Below are positions 28,254 through 37,560 of a stretch of DNA of 64,000 bases, piece by piece. Source of the DNA: Gallionella sp. Lineage in GTDB: Bacteria; Pseudomonadota; Gammaproteobacteria; Burkholderiales; Gallionellaceae. Positions within the stretch are counted from its first letter, which is position 1; each line of letters opens with the position of its first letter. The stretch lies in assembly GCA_023229845.1 (NCBI GenBank), contig JALNYK010000007.1, positions 1 through 64,000 on the forward strand. Direction: 5' to 3'. The notes under the pieces are model-generated. The model worked only from the letters and a program-made list of their open reading frames with translations. It did no database searches and was not told the DNA's origin. The translations under genes and the position numbers were made by a program.

Positions 28254-29738
28254 TCATCGATTTCCTCTTCTGCCCGCACGAACGGACTCTGCCTTTTCCC
28301 GCGTGCTGCGCCTGAGTTGTGCGCCACGTCTGCCGGCGCTGACTCGCCGTTGCCTCGCCTCGCCCACGGCCTGCTTTCTCGACTTTGCGCGCATGCGCAG
28401 AAACGGAGGGAAGCGCCTGATCCTGACCGGAGGAGACGCAAACAACTCGGCCTGCAGCACATCCGGCGCAGCCTGCTCTTCCGCTCGATCCTGCATACGC
28501 AACTCCACCTGCTCCCGCGCCAGCTCCAAGCCCTGCTCTGCGGCCTTGTGCAGCCAGTAGAGCGCCAAGGCATCGTCGCGTCCGACGCCTCGCCCCTCGC
28601 GATACATCATGCCCAGATAATATTGCCCCCAGTCGTTGCCCTGCAGCGCCGACTTCCTGAACCAGTACACCGCCTGCGCATCGTCCCGAGCCACGCCGCG
28701 ACCATCGCGATACATTTTCCCCAGTTGCTTCTGACTGCCGGCGTGCCCCTGCTCGGCCGCCTTGCGATACCAGAACACCGCCTGCTCTTCTCCCAGCCCG
28801 AGTTCCGGGTACTCCTCGCACAGCCCCCCAAGAAAATACTGCGCCAGTTCGTCGCCCTGCTCGGCGGCCTTGCGGAACCAGAACGCGGATTTCTCATAGC
28901 TCTGCGCTACGCCGCGACCATCCCGATGCAGCCATGCGAGAAAACACTGCGCGGCAACGTTGCCCCGTTCGGCAGCCTTGCGAAAGCGGTTCACGGCCTG
29001 TTCGTAATCCTGCTCGACACCCCGGCCCTTCATGTGCATCGCCCCCAGTTCGGCCAGCGCCCAGGCATTGCCCTGCTCGGCCGCCCGGCCATACCAATAC
29101 GCCGCTTGAGCATCGTCCCGCTCGCTGCCGCGCCCGGTCTCGTACATCCGGCCCAGCTGGTTTTGAGCCAACTCATGACCATATTCGGCGGATTTCTTTA
29201 GCCAGTGCATGGATTGCTCGACATCCGGTTCGACCGCGATGCCGCGCAGATAACAAGCCGCCAGATCGAACCACAGCTCAGGGTCCTCGACATGTCGGTT
29301 GCGAACGCACCACTCGAACGCGAGTTGCTCGTAATGCTCGGTCTGCCCGAGATCATTCAGGAGAGAGAAACTGTCGGTATCGTCCGGCGCATCCGCCCCA
29401 CCGGGAACGATGCGCCACCCCGAGTTGTAGAACCAGGCCAACGGGAAATAGGCCTTGCCGTACTTCTCGGCGGCCATCCTGCCGAGTGACTTGAATGCGG
29501 AGTACAGCGCCTCCCGCTCTTCCTCGGTCCATCCCTTCTTGCGAATGTTGCACACCTGCCGATCGAACAGGCTGCGCGCCTGCCGGTAGCGTCCGTCCTG
29601 ACTATGCAGCACCAGGTCGCTACGCTTGCGCTCCTGCAAGGCCGAAAGGCCTCGTGCGATCAGACTGTCCGGCTCACGCAACGACACATCAGTCTGCTGC
29701 AGGAGGGACCAAGCGGGGAATTTTTTGTGCTCGGTCAT
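28254..29738 (-). CDS. Sel1-repeat protein
   Basis: A 494-residue soluble protein with seven Sel1-like repeats (about residues 160-405), each of the form AxxxLGxMYxxGRGVxxDxxQAxxWYRKAAEQG. The N-terminal 150 residues are unassigned helical sequence, and the C-terminal 90 residues are strongly basic (RRGAQLRRSTREK). Sel1 proteins act as scaffolds for protein-protein contacts. Its partner is unknown, but the adjacent J-domain gene suggests a chaperone-linked role. I chose the ATG at 29738; an upstream in-frame start at 29753 is less likely. Confidence 0.75.
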   Translation of the reverse strand: MTEHKKFPAWSLLQQTDVSLREPDSLIARGLSALQERKRSDLVLHSQDGRYRQARSLFDRQVCNIRKKGWTEEEREALYSAFKSLGRMAAEKYGKAYFPLAWFYNSGWRIVPGGADAPDDTDSFSLLNDLGQTEHYEQLAFEWCVRNRHVEDPELWFDLAACYLRGIAVEPDVEQSMHWLKKSAEYGHELAQNQLGRMYETGRGSERDDAQAAYWYGRAAEQGNAWALAELGAMHMKGRGVEQDYEQAVNRFRKAAERGNVAAQCFLAWLHRDGRGVAQSYEKSAFWFRKAAEQGDELAQYFLGGLCEEYPELGLGEEQAVFWYRKAAEQGHAGSQKQLGKMYRDGRGVARDDAQAVYWFRKSALQGNDWGQYYLGMMYREGRGVGRDDALALYWLHKAAEQGLELAREQVELRMQDRAEEQAAPDVLQAELFASPPVRIRRFPPFLRMRAKSRKQAVGEARQRRVSAGRRGAQLRRSTREKAESVRAGRRGNR

Positions 29739-29754
29739 GCGGGCACCCTGCACG

Positions 29755-29781
29755 AGAAAACGGCCTCGATGAGAGGCCGGC
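29755..29781 (-). terminator. Terminator after panD
   Basis: A 7-bp stem CGGCCTC/GAGGCCG (29761-29767 with 29773-29779) with a 5-nt loop is followed on the minus strand by TTTTCTCG. It lies 35 bp past the panD stop and probably ends the pcnB-to-panD transcript. Confidence 0.75.
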
Positions 29782-29815
29782 GGAAATACCTGATGGGATA
29801 CCCCTTCATGCCGCC

Positions 29816-30196
29816 CTAGGCAGCCTGCACCGGTATCCGGTCGCGTTGCGCAACGATACGGTTGTACTCGTCGACATAGACGAGCTGGGGGTGGAACTTC
29901 TGCAGTTCCAGTTCGGAATACATCGCATAAGTCGCGATGATCAGGATGTCGCCCGGATTGGCTTTGTGCGCCGCCGCGCCGTTCACCGAAATGGTGCCGG
30001 AGCCGCGTTGTGCGCGGATCGCATAGGTCGTAAAACGTTCGCCGTTGGTGACGTTATAGATGTCGATCTGCTGGTATTCCTTGATATCCGCAGCATCCAG
30101 CAAATCGTCGTCGATCGCGCAGGAGCCCTCGTAATGCAACTCGGATTGCGTGACGCGCACCCGGTGCAACTTGGCCTTAAGCATGATTCTTTGCAT
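29816..30196 (-). CDS. panD: Aspartate 1-decarboxylase
   Basis: A 126-residue pyruvoyl enzyme that makes beta-alanine for pantothenate. The self-processing site Gly24-Ser25 is present in YEGSCAID, which also fixes the start at MQRIMLKAKLHRVRVT. The conserved ERFTTYAI and NGAAAHKANPGDILII segments are intact. It is the last gene of the pan cluster, 57 bp after panC. Confidence 0.97.
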   Translation of the reverse strand: MQRIMLKAKLHRVRVTQSELHYEGSCAIDDDLLDAADIKEYQQIDIYNVTNGERFTTYAIRAQRGSGTISVNGAAAHKANPGDILIIATYAMYSELELQKFHPQLVYVDEYNRIVAQRDRIPVQAA

Positions 30197-30253
30197 TAAA
30201 TCTCTCCAATTTCGACGAGCGCGGATTATATCGCACTCGCGCTACCCCCGGCA

Positions 30254-31086
<833 letters not shown>

Positions 31087-31087
<1 letters not shown>

Positions 31088-31878
31088 CAGAAACTGTGCT
31101 CCTGCGCCGGGAACGTTCCCGCCTTCACTTCGGCGACATAACGGGAAACCGCATCGGCAATCGAGGTCGCGCCCAACATATAGTTCTTCACGAAGCGCGC
31201 CTTCTTGCCGGGAAAAATATCCAGCATGTCGTGCAGCACCAGCACCTGCCCGGAGCAGGCCGCGCCCGCGCCTATGCCTATCGTCGGAATCGAAAGCTGC
31301 GCGGTGACCTCGGCCGCCAGTACGGCGGGCACCGCCTCCAGCACCACCATGCCCGCACCGGCCCGTTCGAGCGCCGCCGCGTCCTGCAGCAACTGCTGCG
31401 CGGCGGCGGACTCGCGGCCCTGCACGCGATAGCCGCCCAACTGGTGCACCGATTGCGGGGTCAGTCCGATATGAGCGCATACCGGGATGCCACGTTCGGT
31501 CAGAAAGCGCACCGTCTCGACCATCGCCGCACCGCCTTCCAGTTTGACCATCTGCGCGCCCGCCGCCATCAGTTGCGCGGCATGAGCAAAGGTTTCCTGT
31601 GGGCTGACCTGCGACGTGCCAAACGGCATGTCGCTGACGATGAACGCCTGCTTCGCACCGCGAGCCACGCATTCGGTGTGATAGATCATGTCGCGCTGCG
31701 TGACCGGCAGCGTGGTTTCATGTCCCTGCAGCACCATGCCGAGCGAATCGCCGACCAGCAGCACATCCACCCCCTGCGCTTCGAGCAACGCGGCAAAGCT
31801 GGAGTCGTAACAGGTCAGCACGGCGATCTTCTCGCCCTTGCCGCGCATCGCTTGCAGTGCAGTCAACGTGGTTCGCAT
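31087..31878 (-). CDS. panB: 3-methyl-2-oxobutanoate hydroxymethyltransferase
   Basis: A 263-residue TIM-barrel enzyme that makes ketopantoate from 2-oxoisovalerate and methylene-tetrahydrofolate. The metal-binding motifs LLVGDSLGMV and SDMPFG and the catalytic VLEAVP glutamate are present. The ATG at 31878 is preferred because a GGGGGC stretch lies just upstream; an ATG 12 nt earlier is possible. Translation is coupled to panC. Confidence 0.96.
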
Positions 31879-31957
31879 CAGAGCCCCCATCCAAATCCCC
31901 CTCGCTCCGCTCTCCCCCTTCGCAAGCGGGAGAAAGAGCAATCGTGAAAAACAATCT

Positions 31958-32602
31958 TCAATTCTGGCCCCGGCTAAAAAATTCGCGCGGACCGCGCATC
32001 TCTCCGATGCGCCGCAACAGCGTATCGAAGTCTTCGTCGCTATCGACAAAATTCAAATGCTCGCTGTTCACCATCAGCACCGGGGCCGCGTCGTAATGAT
32101 AGAAGAAATCGCTGTAGCTTTGCGTCAGACGCTGCAAGTAGGACTCGGAGATCGTCTGTTCGTAGCTATTGGCGCGGCGGCGCACGCGATCGATCAGCGT
32201 CTGCGGCTCGGCCTGCAGATAGATCACCAGATCCGGCGCAGGAGCCTGCAATTGCAAGGTGCGGTATATCTGCTGATACAGCGCGAACTCCTCCTCGTTC
32301 AGGTTCAGCCGCGCGAACAACATGTCCTTGTCTAGCAGGTAATCCGACACGGTTCCGGTCTGGAATAAGTCCATCTGAGCCAGCTCGCGCACCTCGTCGC
32401 CGCGCTGGAACAGGAAGAACAGCTGCGTCGCCAGCGCATGGCGCACCGGGTCCTGGTAGAACTTTGCGAGGAAAGGATTCTCGTCCGGCTTCTCCAGCAG
32501 CGTCGAGGCCCCCAGGTATTGCGCGAGCCGGCGCGCGAGGCTGGTCTTGCCCACACCGATCGGCCCTTCGACGACCACGTAACGATACTTAGCCAGCGAC
32601 AT
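31958..32602 (-). CDS. Deoxynucleoside kinase (dGK/dAK type)
   Basis: A 214-residue kinase of the deoxynucleoside kinase family. The P-loop GPIGVGKTSLARRLA is at residues 14-28, followed by the LLEKPDENPFLAKFYQDP substrate segment and the lid region DRVRRRANSYEQ. It phosphorylates deoxyadenosine or deoxyguanosine for salvage; which one cannot be read from sequence. The ATG at 32602 overlaps the end of folK by 14 nt, indicating coupling. Confidence 0.85.
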   Translation of the reverse strand: MSLAKYRYVVVEGPIGVGKTSLARRLAQYLGASTLLEKPDENPFLAKFYQDPVRHALATQLFFLFQRGDEVRELAQMDLFQTGTVSDYLLDKDMLFARLNLNEEEFALYQQIYRTLQLQAPAPDLVIYLQAEPQTLIDRVRRRANSYEQTISESYLQRLTQSYSDFFYHYDAAPVLMVNSEHLNFVDSDEDFDTLLRRIGEMRGPREFFSRGQN

Positions 32603-33083
32603 CCGGCATCCGCTCCAACATCTGATCGCTGCAAGCACCCAATGCCTGCTCCGCGCTGCCAACACCCGGTATCACGCAATCCGGCGCAAGCTCCAGCAGC
32701 GGCTGCAACACGAAGGCGCGCAGGTGCATCTGAGGATGTGGGATGGTCAGGCCGTGCTCGTGCAACTGCAGATCGTCGTAAAGCAGTACATCGAGATCCA
32801 GCGTACGCGGCGCGTTGCGAAAGGTGCGTTCGCGACCATGGCTATGCTCGATATTCAGCAGGGATTGCAGCAAGTCATGCGGCGTCAGGCGGGTCTCAAG
32901 CTGCGCCACCGCATTGACGAAGTCCGGTTGATCCAGATAGCCCACCGGCGCGCTGCGATAGAGCGACGAGCGCGCGACCAGCCGCGTACCCGGCAAGGCA
33001 TCGAGGTCGGCAAAAGCGCGCTGCAATTGGCTGTTTGGATCTTCCAGATTACTGCCCAGCCCGATGAAGGCGGTATGCAGCAT
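32589..33083 (-). CDS. folK: Dihydropterin pyrophosphokinase
   Basis: A 164-residue enzyme of folate synthesis that transfers pyrophosphate from ATP to 6-hydroxymethyl-dihydropterin. The FIGLGSNLEDP start, FVNAVAQLET and the signature RTLDLDVLLYDD are intact. The ATG at 33083 overlaps the pcnB stop (ATGA), so the longer open frame upstream is not used. Confidence 0.96.
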   Translation of the reverse strand: MLHTAFIGLGSNLEDPNSQLQRAFADLDALPGTRLVARSSLYRSAPVGYLDQPDFVNAVAQLETRLTPHDLLQSLLNIEHSHGRERTFRNAPRTLDLDVLLYDDLQLHEHGLTIPHPQMHLRAFVLQPLLELAPDCVIPGVGSAEQALGACSDQMLERMPDVAG

Positions 33084-34420
33084 CAGGCCTCGCTCGCTGC
33101 CGCAATTTTCTTGCGCGGCTTGCGACGGCGGCGCTTCTTGTCGCCCGCACCTTCCGGCTGCAACATCTCGTCGCGACGCTCGGCGCTGGCTTCCTGAAAC
33201 TCGTCCCACCACAACCCCAGCTCCTGGTCCACCTCGCCACTGGCGCAACGCAGCAGCAGGAAGTCGAAGCCGGCGCGGAAGCGCGGCTGTTCCAGCAGAC
33301 GGAACGGTCGCTGACCGGAACGTTGGTCGAAGCGTATCTGCAATAACCAGATTTCCTTCATCACCGCATCGTGGCGATGCGGGATCGCAAGCTGTGCGCG
33401 CTGTTTCGCCAGAACCTCGTCCATCGCCGCGTGCATCGCCGGGATCGGACGCTCGCCCTGTTTCTGATGCAATTGCCAGGCCGCCAGCACTTCGTGCCAC
33501 AGCAACGCTGCAAACAGAAATGCGGGAGAAACCGGCTTTTCCTGACCTAGCCGCTCGTCGGTGTTGCGCAACGCCAGCATCACGAACTTCTCGCCCACCG
33601 GCTGTTCCAGAATCACGTCCAGCAACGGCAACAGACCGTGATGCAGATGCATCTTGCGCAACTGCTGTATGCATTCGACCGAATGACCGGACAGCAGCAT
33701 CTTCAGCACCTCGTCGAGCAACCGCGCCTCCGGCACGTTATCCAGCAGTCCCTTCAGTTTGCCGATCGGCGCAGCGGTCGCCGCATCCAGCTTGATACCC
33801 AGCTTGGCAGAGAGACGCACCGCCCGCAGCATACGCACAGGATCTTCGCGATAGCGTGTCGCCGGATCGCCGATCATGCGCAGCAGATGATTGCGCGTAT
33901 CTTCGTAGCCGCGGTGAAAGTCGTATATTTCCTGAGTGGAAGGATCGTAGAACAGCGCGTTCGCGGTAAAGTCGCGGCGCGCCGCATCCTGCTCCTGATC
34001 GCCGAACTGGTTGTCGCGCAGCAAACGGCCATGTTCGTCGGTCTCGGCATCCTCGGCCTCGATCATGCTGCGAAAGGTCGAGACTTCGACCACTTCCTCG
34101 CCGAACATCACATGCACCAGCCGGAAGCGCCGCCCGATAATGCGCGAGCGGCGGAACACTCGCTTGACCTCCTCCGGCGTCGCATCGGTGGCGACGTCGA
34201 AATCCTTGGGAATGCGATCCAGCAACAGGTCGCGCACCGCACCGCCCACGACAAAGGCTTGGTAACCCGCGGCCTGCAACCCGTCTGTCACCTTCTTCGC
34301 ACCGAAGCTGATCTCCTCGCGCGGCACGCCATGCAGTTCGAACGGTATTACCTGCGCATTGCCTACCGTTTTGGTCTTGGCCGATTTGCGGAATACGCGC
34401 TTGAGAAATTTTTTGATCAT
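33083..34420 (-). CDS. pcnB: Poly(A) polymerase I
   Basis: A 445-residue class II nucleotidyltransferase that adds poly(A) tails to RNA. The motif VVGGAVRDLLLDRIPKDFDVAT with the catalytic DxD, and the RRSRIIGRRFRLVHV segment that distinguishes poly(A) polymerase from CCA-adding enzyme, are present. The C terminus is very basic (KKRRRRKPRKK), typical for RNA binding. It heads the pcnB-folK-dNK-panBCD unit, a common betaproteobacterial order. Confidence 0.95.
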   Translation of the reverse strand: MIKKFLKRVFRKSAKTKTVGNAQVIPFELHGVPREEISFGAKKVTDGLQAAGYQAFVVGGAVRDLLLDRIPKDFDVATDATPEEVKRVFRRSRIIGRRFRLVHVMFGEEVVEVSTFRSMIEAEDAETDEHGRLLRDNQFGDQEQDAARRDFTANALFYDPSTQEIYDFHRGYEDTRNHLLRMIGDPATRYREDPVRMLRAVRLSAKLGIKLDAATAAPIGKLKGLLDNVPEARLLDEVLKMLLSGHSVECIQQLRKMHLHHGLLPLLDVILEQPVGEKFVMLALRNTDERLGQEKPVSPAFLFAALLWHEVLAAWQLHQKQGERPIPAMHAAMDEVLAKQRAQLAIPHRHDAVMKEIWLLQIRFDQRSGQRPFRLLEQPRFRAGFDFLLLRCASGEVDQELGLWWDEFQEASAERRDEMLQPEGAGDKKRRRRKPRKKIAAASEA

Positions 34421-34503
34421 GCGTTATTGATTTTTGAATATCGCGCGACTCGGGCGCAAAAGAGCGCGGATTATACACCGCATCGATTTTTAGCCCTTCA
34501 ATG

Positions 34504-34530
34504 AAAAAGCGCGCCCAAAGGCGCGCTTTT
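34504..34530. terminator. Terminator downstream of psiF-like gene
   Basis: An 11-bp perfect stem AAAAGCGCGCC/GGCGCGCTTTT with a 4-nt loop (34505-34530). It has A/T tracts on both sides and could work in either direction. It lies 18 bp past the stop of the minus-strand PsiF-like gene. Confidence 0.85.
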
Positions 34531-34547
34531 CGGAAAGTTCAAGCATT

Positions 34548-34895
34548 TCACCCCTTCAGACATGAACTCATGAAAGTCTTGCGTTCCTCACCCTTCAACC
34601 CCTTGCCTTTGGCATCGGCATTGCATGCCTTCATCCTGTCCTGCTGCGTAGACGCAGAAGCCGCCGGCTCGGCAGGAATAGCCGGCGTCGCGGCCGCTGC
34701 AGCACCGTTCGCCTTCAACGTATACTCCTTGGACAAGCATTTCTTCATGAAGGCCTTGCGTTCATCACCCTTCATTCCGCCCTCCTTCGCCTCCTTGTTG
34801 CAACCTTTCATCTTCTCCTGCTGATCCCCGGCAAAGACCGGAGACGAAACGACGAAAGCGAACCCCAGACCAACCAGCGCAATCAATTTTTTCAT
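34548..34895 (-). CDS. PsiF-repeat periplasmic protein
   Basis: A 115-residue exported protein with signal peptide (cleavage after FAG or VFA near residue 22). Two PsiF-type repeats follow, QQEKMKGCNKEAKEGGMKGD... and QQDRMKACNADAKGKGLKGE..., each with a KxC and a final KKC/SSC cysteine, joined by an Ala/Pro-rich linker. E. coli PsiF is phosphate-starvation inducible; no function is established. A GGAGG ribosome binding site precedes the ATG. Confidence 0.85.
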   Translation of the reverse strand: MKKLIALVGLGFAFVVSSPVFAGDQQEKMKGCNKEAKEGGMKGDERKAFMKKCLSKEYTLKANGAAAAATPAIPAEPAASASTQQDRMKACNADAKGKGLKGEERKTFMSSCLKG

Positions 34896-35106
34896 GGAAA
34901 CCTCCTTGAGTTAATGGCGACAGCAACAATTGCGGGGAAAAACAAGCCAGCGGAACTGCCTCCCCCGCAGCACACCGTAACCATCTGCCCACCCTCAGTC
35001 AATAGACCGAATTGCATAGATAATTCGGCCTATCCGACACAATCGACCAGGCCAACGCCGAAAAGCCGTCGCCGCGGCGGAACAAACGGCGAAAATCAAA
35101 AAACTC

Positions 35107-35136
35107 TTGTATTCCAATGGGTTCAAGGCGTATATT
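35107..35136 (+). promoter_or_regulatory. Possible sigma-70 promoter of the small-protein pair
   Basis: TTGTAT (35107-35112) and TATATT (35131-35136) are separated by 18 bp and lie 36 bp before the start codon at 35172. Both hexamers deviate from consensus, so this is a tentative assignment. Confidence 0.4.
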
Positions 35137-35171
35137 ATGAAAAAAGAAGTAGTTGGCAGGAGCAGAAGATC

Positions 35172-35567
35172 ATGGCCGTTACCTCGACATCTGGAACTCA
35201 AGCAGTTACGCAGGCGGCGTGGCAATTGCTTCAATTGCAGCAAGCAAAGCAGTTTGCCGAGCGCGCCGCACAAAATGCACGTACGCTGCAAGCTAAAGCG
35301 AACGATGCTCAAAATCAGGCGGATCGCGCGCAAGAAAGTGCCAGAACGGTAAGGGTGGATGCAAATCAGGCTCAAAGCGTTGCCATAGAGGCGGATCGCG
35401 GCGTACGCGCCACAGAGTCTTCCAGCCAGATCGGGCCTCAGATTGTAAATAAAGTGACTCAGACCGTACAAGCCCAGGTAGCGGCGACAGAGGTTCAAGC
35501 GCAAACCCCGCCCACGGTAAACACCCAAGGCGAGGCAATCGGCACAGTAATTAATGTGACCGCGTGA
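35172..35567 (+). CDS. Unknown small Ala/Gln-rich helical protein
   Basis: I do not recognise this 131-residue protein. It has no signal peptide, membrane helix or cysteine. Residues 10-95 are a continuous Ala/Gln/Arg-rich helix with coiled-coil spacing (NAxxxQAKANDAQNQADRAQ). A flexible C terminus ends PPTVNTQGEAIGTVINVTA, which resembles the end of the next protein. AGGAG lies 9 nt before the ATG at 35172; the frame is open further upstream but without a ribosome binding site. It forms a two-gene unit with the following gene. Confidence 0.7.
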   Translation: MAVTSTSGTQAVTQAAWQLLQLQQAKQFAERAAQNARTLQAKANDAQNQADRAQESARTVRVDANQAQSVAIEADRGVRATESSSQIGPQIVNKVTQTVQAQVAATEVQAQTPPTVNTQGEAIGTVINVTA

Positions 35568-35595
35568 TTTTTAATTCAGCAATAGGAGGTTGATC

Positions 35596-35847
35596 ATGGC
35601 TATCGATTCAGTAAGTTCAGCTGTCAACGCAAAACCGCCGGTACAGCCCAGCGAAACCCGAGTTGCAACCGATGCAAAAAAGGCAGCCGATCAGGCCGCT
35701 CAAACGGAAAAGGCCGCAGCCCAGCGCCAGACTGAACAGGCTCAACGGGAGCAACAGGCGGAGCAGACTCAACAGAGTCAGCCGCCCAAGCCGGTCGTCA
35801 ATACCCAAGGGCAGGTAACGGGTCAGTTGCTCAATGAGGTCGCGTGA
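35596..35847 (+). CDS. Unknown small Gln/Ala-rich protein, partner of upstream gene
   Basis: An 83-residue hydrophilic protein that I do not recognise. It starts MAIDSVSSAVNAKPP, has a Lys/Gln/Ala/Glu-rich helical middle, and ends KPVVNTQGQVTGQLLNEVA. That ending matches the preceding protein in the pattern P-x-VNTQG-x-x-x-G-x-x-x-N-x-x-A. The ATG at 35596 has a strong AGGAGG 7 nt upstream, better than the TTG at 35590. It starts 28 bp after the previous stop and is followed by a strong terminator. Confidence 0.7.
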   Translation: MAIDSVSSAVNAKPPVQPSETRVATDAKKAADQAAQTEKAAAQRQTEQAQREQQAEQTQQSQPPKPVVNTQGQVTGQLLNEVA

Positions 35848-35868
35848 CGGTCTCCAGACCAAAATAAA

Positions 35869-35895
35869 AAACAGGGCGGATTATCCGCCCTGTTT
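35869..35895 (+). terminator. Terminator after the small-protein pair
   Basis: A 12-bp perfect stem AAACAGGGCGGA/TCCGCCCTGTTT with a 3-nt loop, 21 bp after the stop codon. A/T-rich flanks on both sides mean it could also end transcription of the minus-strand amidotransferase gene. Confidence 0.85.
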
Positions 35896-35935
35896 CATTT
35901 CCATCACCCGCGATGAACGATAACACCGGACGGGG

Positions 35936-36640
35936 TCATTGCAGTCCCGCTATCCATCTGGCGTAAATTCGCGCCGCCGCTTCGTGCAACTGCGGCAACT
36001 CGTCCGCGGCTCGCCGCAGTATCTCATCCACCGGTTGCACCGCCGGACTGGCGCTGGCGGCAAGCACCTCGTCCGCGCCAACCTCGCACCAGGATGCGAT
36101 CATGCCGGAGGTCATTTCGACATGGCATTGCAGCGCGAGATGCTTGCCGATGGCCCAGGCCTGATAGTCGCAGTGCACGCTGGACAGCAGATGCGTCGCA
36201 CCCTGCGGCAGGGTGAACGTCTCGCCGTGCCAATGGAAAGCATTGAAATGATTCGTCTCGCCGAACCATGCGTGCGCGGCATCATCATTCGCCACCGAGA
36301 CTTCTCCCCAGCCGATTTCCTTGACCGGATTGCGCGACACCTTGCCGCCCAGCGCCTTGGACATCAATTGTCCGCCCAGGCAATGTCCCAGCACCGGGAT
36401 GTCGCGCGCCACGGCATCGCGGATCAGCGCCTCGACTTGTGCGATCCAAGGCAAGTCGTCGTTGACGCTCATCGGCCCGCCCATGAATACCAATCCCGAA
36501 AACGCTTCCGCGGAATGCGGGACGGCATCGCCCGCATCGATAGCTATCAGCTGCCAAGGGATGCGGCGCGAATCGAGGAATTCGGCGAGATAGCCGGGAC
36601 CTTCGGTTGGAGCGTGGCGGAAGATAGCGATGGGGTTCAT
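35936..36640 (-). CDS. Class I glutamine amidotransferase
   Basis: A 234-residue protein with the class I glutamine amidotransferase fold. The nucleophile Cys is in VLGHCLGGQLMSKALGG and the His-Glu pair in LQCHVEM, so the catalytic triad is complete. It resembles stand-alone GMP synthase-like amidotransferases, whose acceptor is usually unknown. The gene lies between two repeat/terminator elements and seems to stand alone. Confidence 0.8.
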   Translation of the reverse strand: MNPIAIFRHAPTEGPGYLAEFLDSRRIPWQLIAIDAGDAVPHSAEAFSGLVFMGGPMSVNDDLPWIAQVEALIRDAVARDIPVLGHCLGGQLMSKALGGKVSRNPVKEIGWGEVSVANDDAAHAWFGETNHFNAFHWHGETFTLPQGATHLLSSVHCDYQAWAIGKHLALQCHVEMTSGMIASWCEVGADEVLAASASPAVQPVDEILRRAADELPQLHEAAARIYARWIAGLQ

Positions 36641-36645
36641 GTCTC

Positions 36646-36714
36646 GTAGGGGCGCGATTCATCGCGCCCTGTTTTTTTGCACACACGCATGGGCGCGATG
36701 AATCGCGCCCCTAC
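36646..36714. repeat. REP-like inverted pair, GTAGGGGCGCGAT family
   Basis: Two inverted 24-bp units, GTAGGGGCGCGATTCATCGC plus GCCC at 36646-36669 and its reverse complement at 36691-36714, flank 21 bp that include a T7 tract. Each unit is internally palindromic. The distal unit contains the TAG stop codon of folE2 (36711-36713). Confidence 0.9.
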
Positions 36715-37508
36715 AAGGTTTTGTCGCGCTCAATCAGCGCATAGGCCGAATGGTTATGGATCGACTCGAAGTTCTCCGACTCGACGATATAGGCATCGAT
36801 GCGCTTGTCCGCATTCAGCGCAGCGGCGACGTCGCGCACCATATCCTCGACGAACTTAGGGTTGTCGTAGGCGCGCTCGGTGACGAATTTCTCGTCGGGG
36901 CGTTTCAGCAGGCCGAACAGTTCGCAGGACGCCTGCTCTTCGGCGATGCGGATCACCTCCTCGATCCAGACGAACTGGTTGGTGCGCAGCGTCAGCGTCA
37001 CATGCGAACGTTGGTTGTGCGCACCGCGGTCGGATATCTTCTTCGAACAGGGACACAGACTGGTGACCGGCACAACCACTTTCATCGTGACACTGGCGCG
37101 CCCCTCGACCACCTCGCCGATAAAGGTCACATCGTAGTCCAGCAGACTCTGCACGCCGGATACCGGCGCGGTCTTGTTGACGAAATACGGAAAGTTCATC
37201 TCGATGTAGCCGGACTGCGCCTCCAGCCTGACCACCATGTCGCGCAGGATGGCCTCGAACGACTCCACCGAAATCTCGCGCTCGTGTTCGTTGAGTATCT
37301 CAACGAAGCGCGACATGTGCGTACCCTTGAAGTTGTGCGGCAGGTGCACGTACATGTTGAACGTCGCGACGGTGTGCTGCACGCCGACACTCTTGTCCTT
37401 CACCTTGATCGGATGGCGTATGCCCTTGATGCCGACCTTGTTGATCGCCAGATGGCGAATATCGGCCGAGCTTTGCACGTCCGGGATGGAATGTTTCTGG
37501 GCACTCAT
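36711..37508 (-). CDS. folE2: GTP cyclohydrolase FolE2 (type IB)
   Basis: A 265-residue enzyme of the FolE2/MptA family, which makes dihydroneopterin triphosphate from GTP for folate synthesis. The catalytic cysteine is in VTSLCPCSKKISDRGAHNQRS, and the C-terminal ENFESIHNHSAYALIE segment holds the conserved Glu/His. The ATG at 37508 gives the normal length; the frame runs open upstream into dxs but that part is not FolE2. It lies 52 bp after dxs, probably in the same transcript. Confidence 0.95.
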   Translation of the reverse strand: MSAQKHSIPDVQSSADIRHLAINKVGIKGIRHPIKVKDKSVGVQHTVATFNMYVHLPHNFKGTHMSRFVEILNEHEREISVESFEAILRDMVVRLEAQSGYIEMNFPYFVNKTAPVSGVQSLLDYDVTFIGEVVEGRASVTMKVVVPVTSLCPCSKKISDRGAHNQRSHVTLTLRTNQFVWIEEVIRIAEEQASCELFGLLKRPDEKFVTERAYDNPKFVEDMVRDVAAALNADKRIDAYIVESENFESIHNHSAYALIERDKTL

Positions 37509-37560
37509 GACAGCCTTTCTCAAATACCTTGTGGTGGGATTATAACCAATCCCGACAAAT

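Noticed and set aside
35172..35567. R-body protein RebB resemblance of the 131-residue protein
   Set aside because: The opening TQAVTQA and Ala/Gln richness recall RebB, but the length, the charged coil and the VNTQG ending do not fit, and no other reb gene is present.
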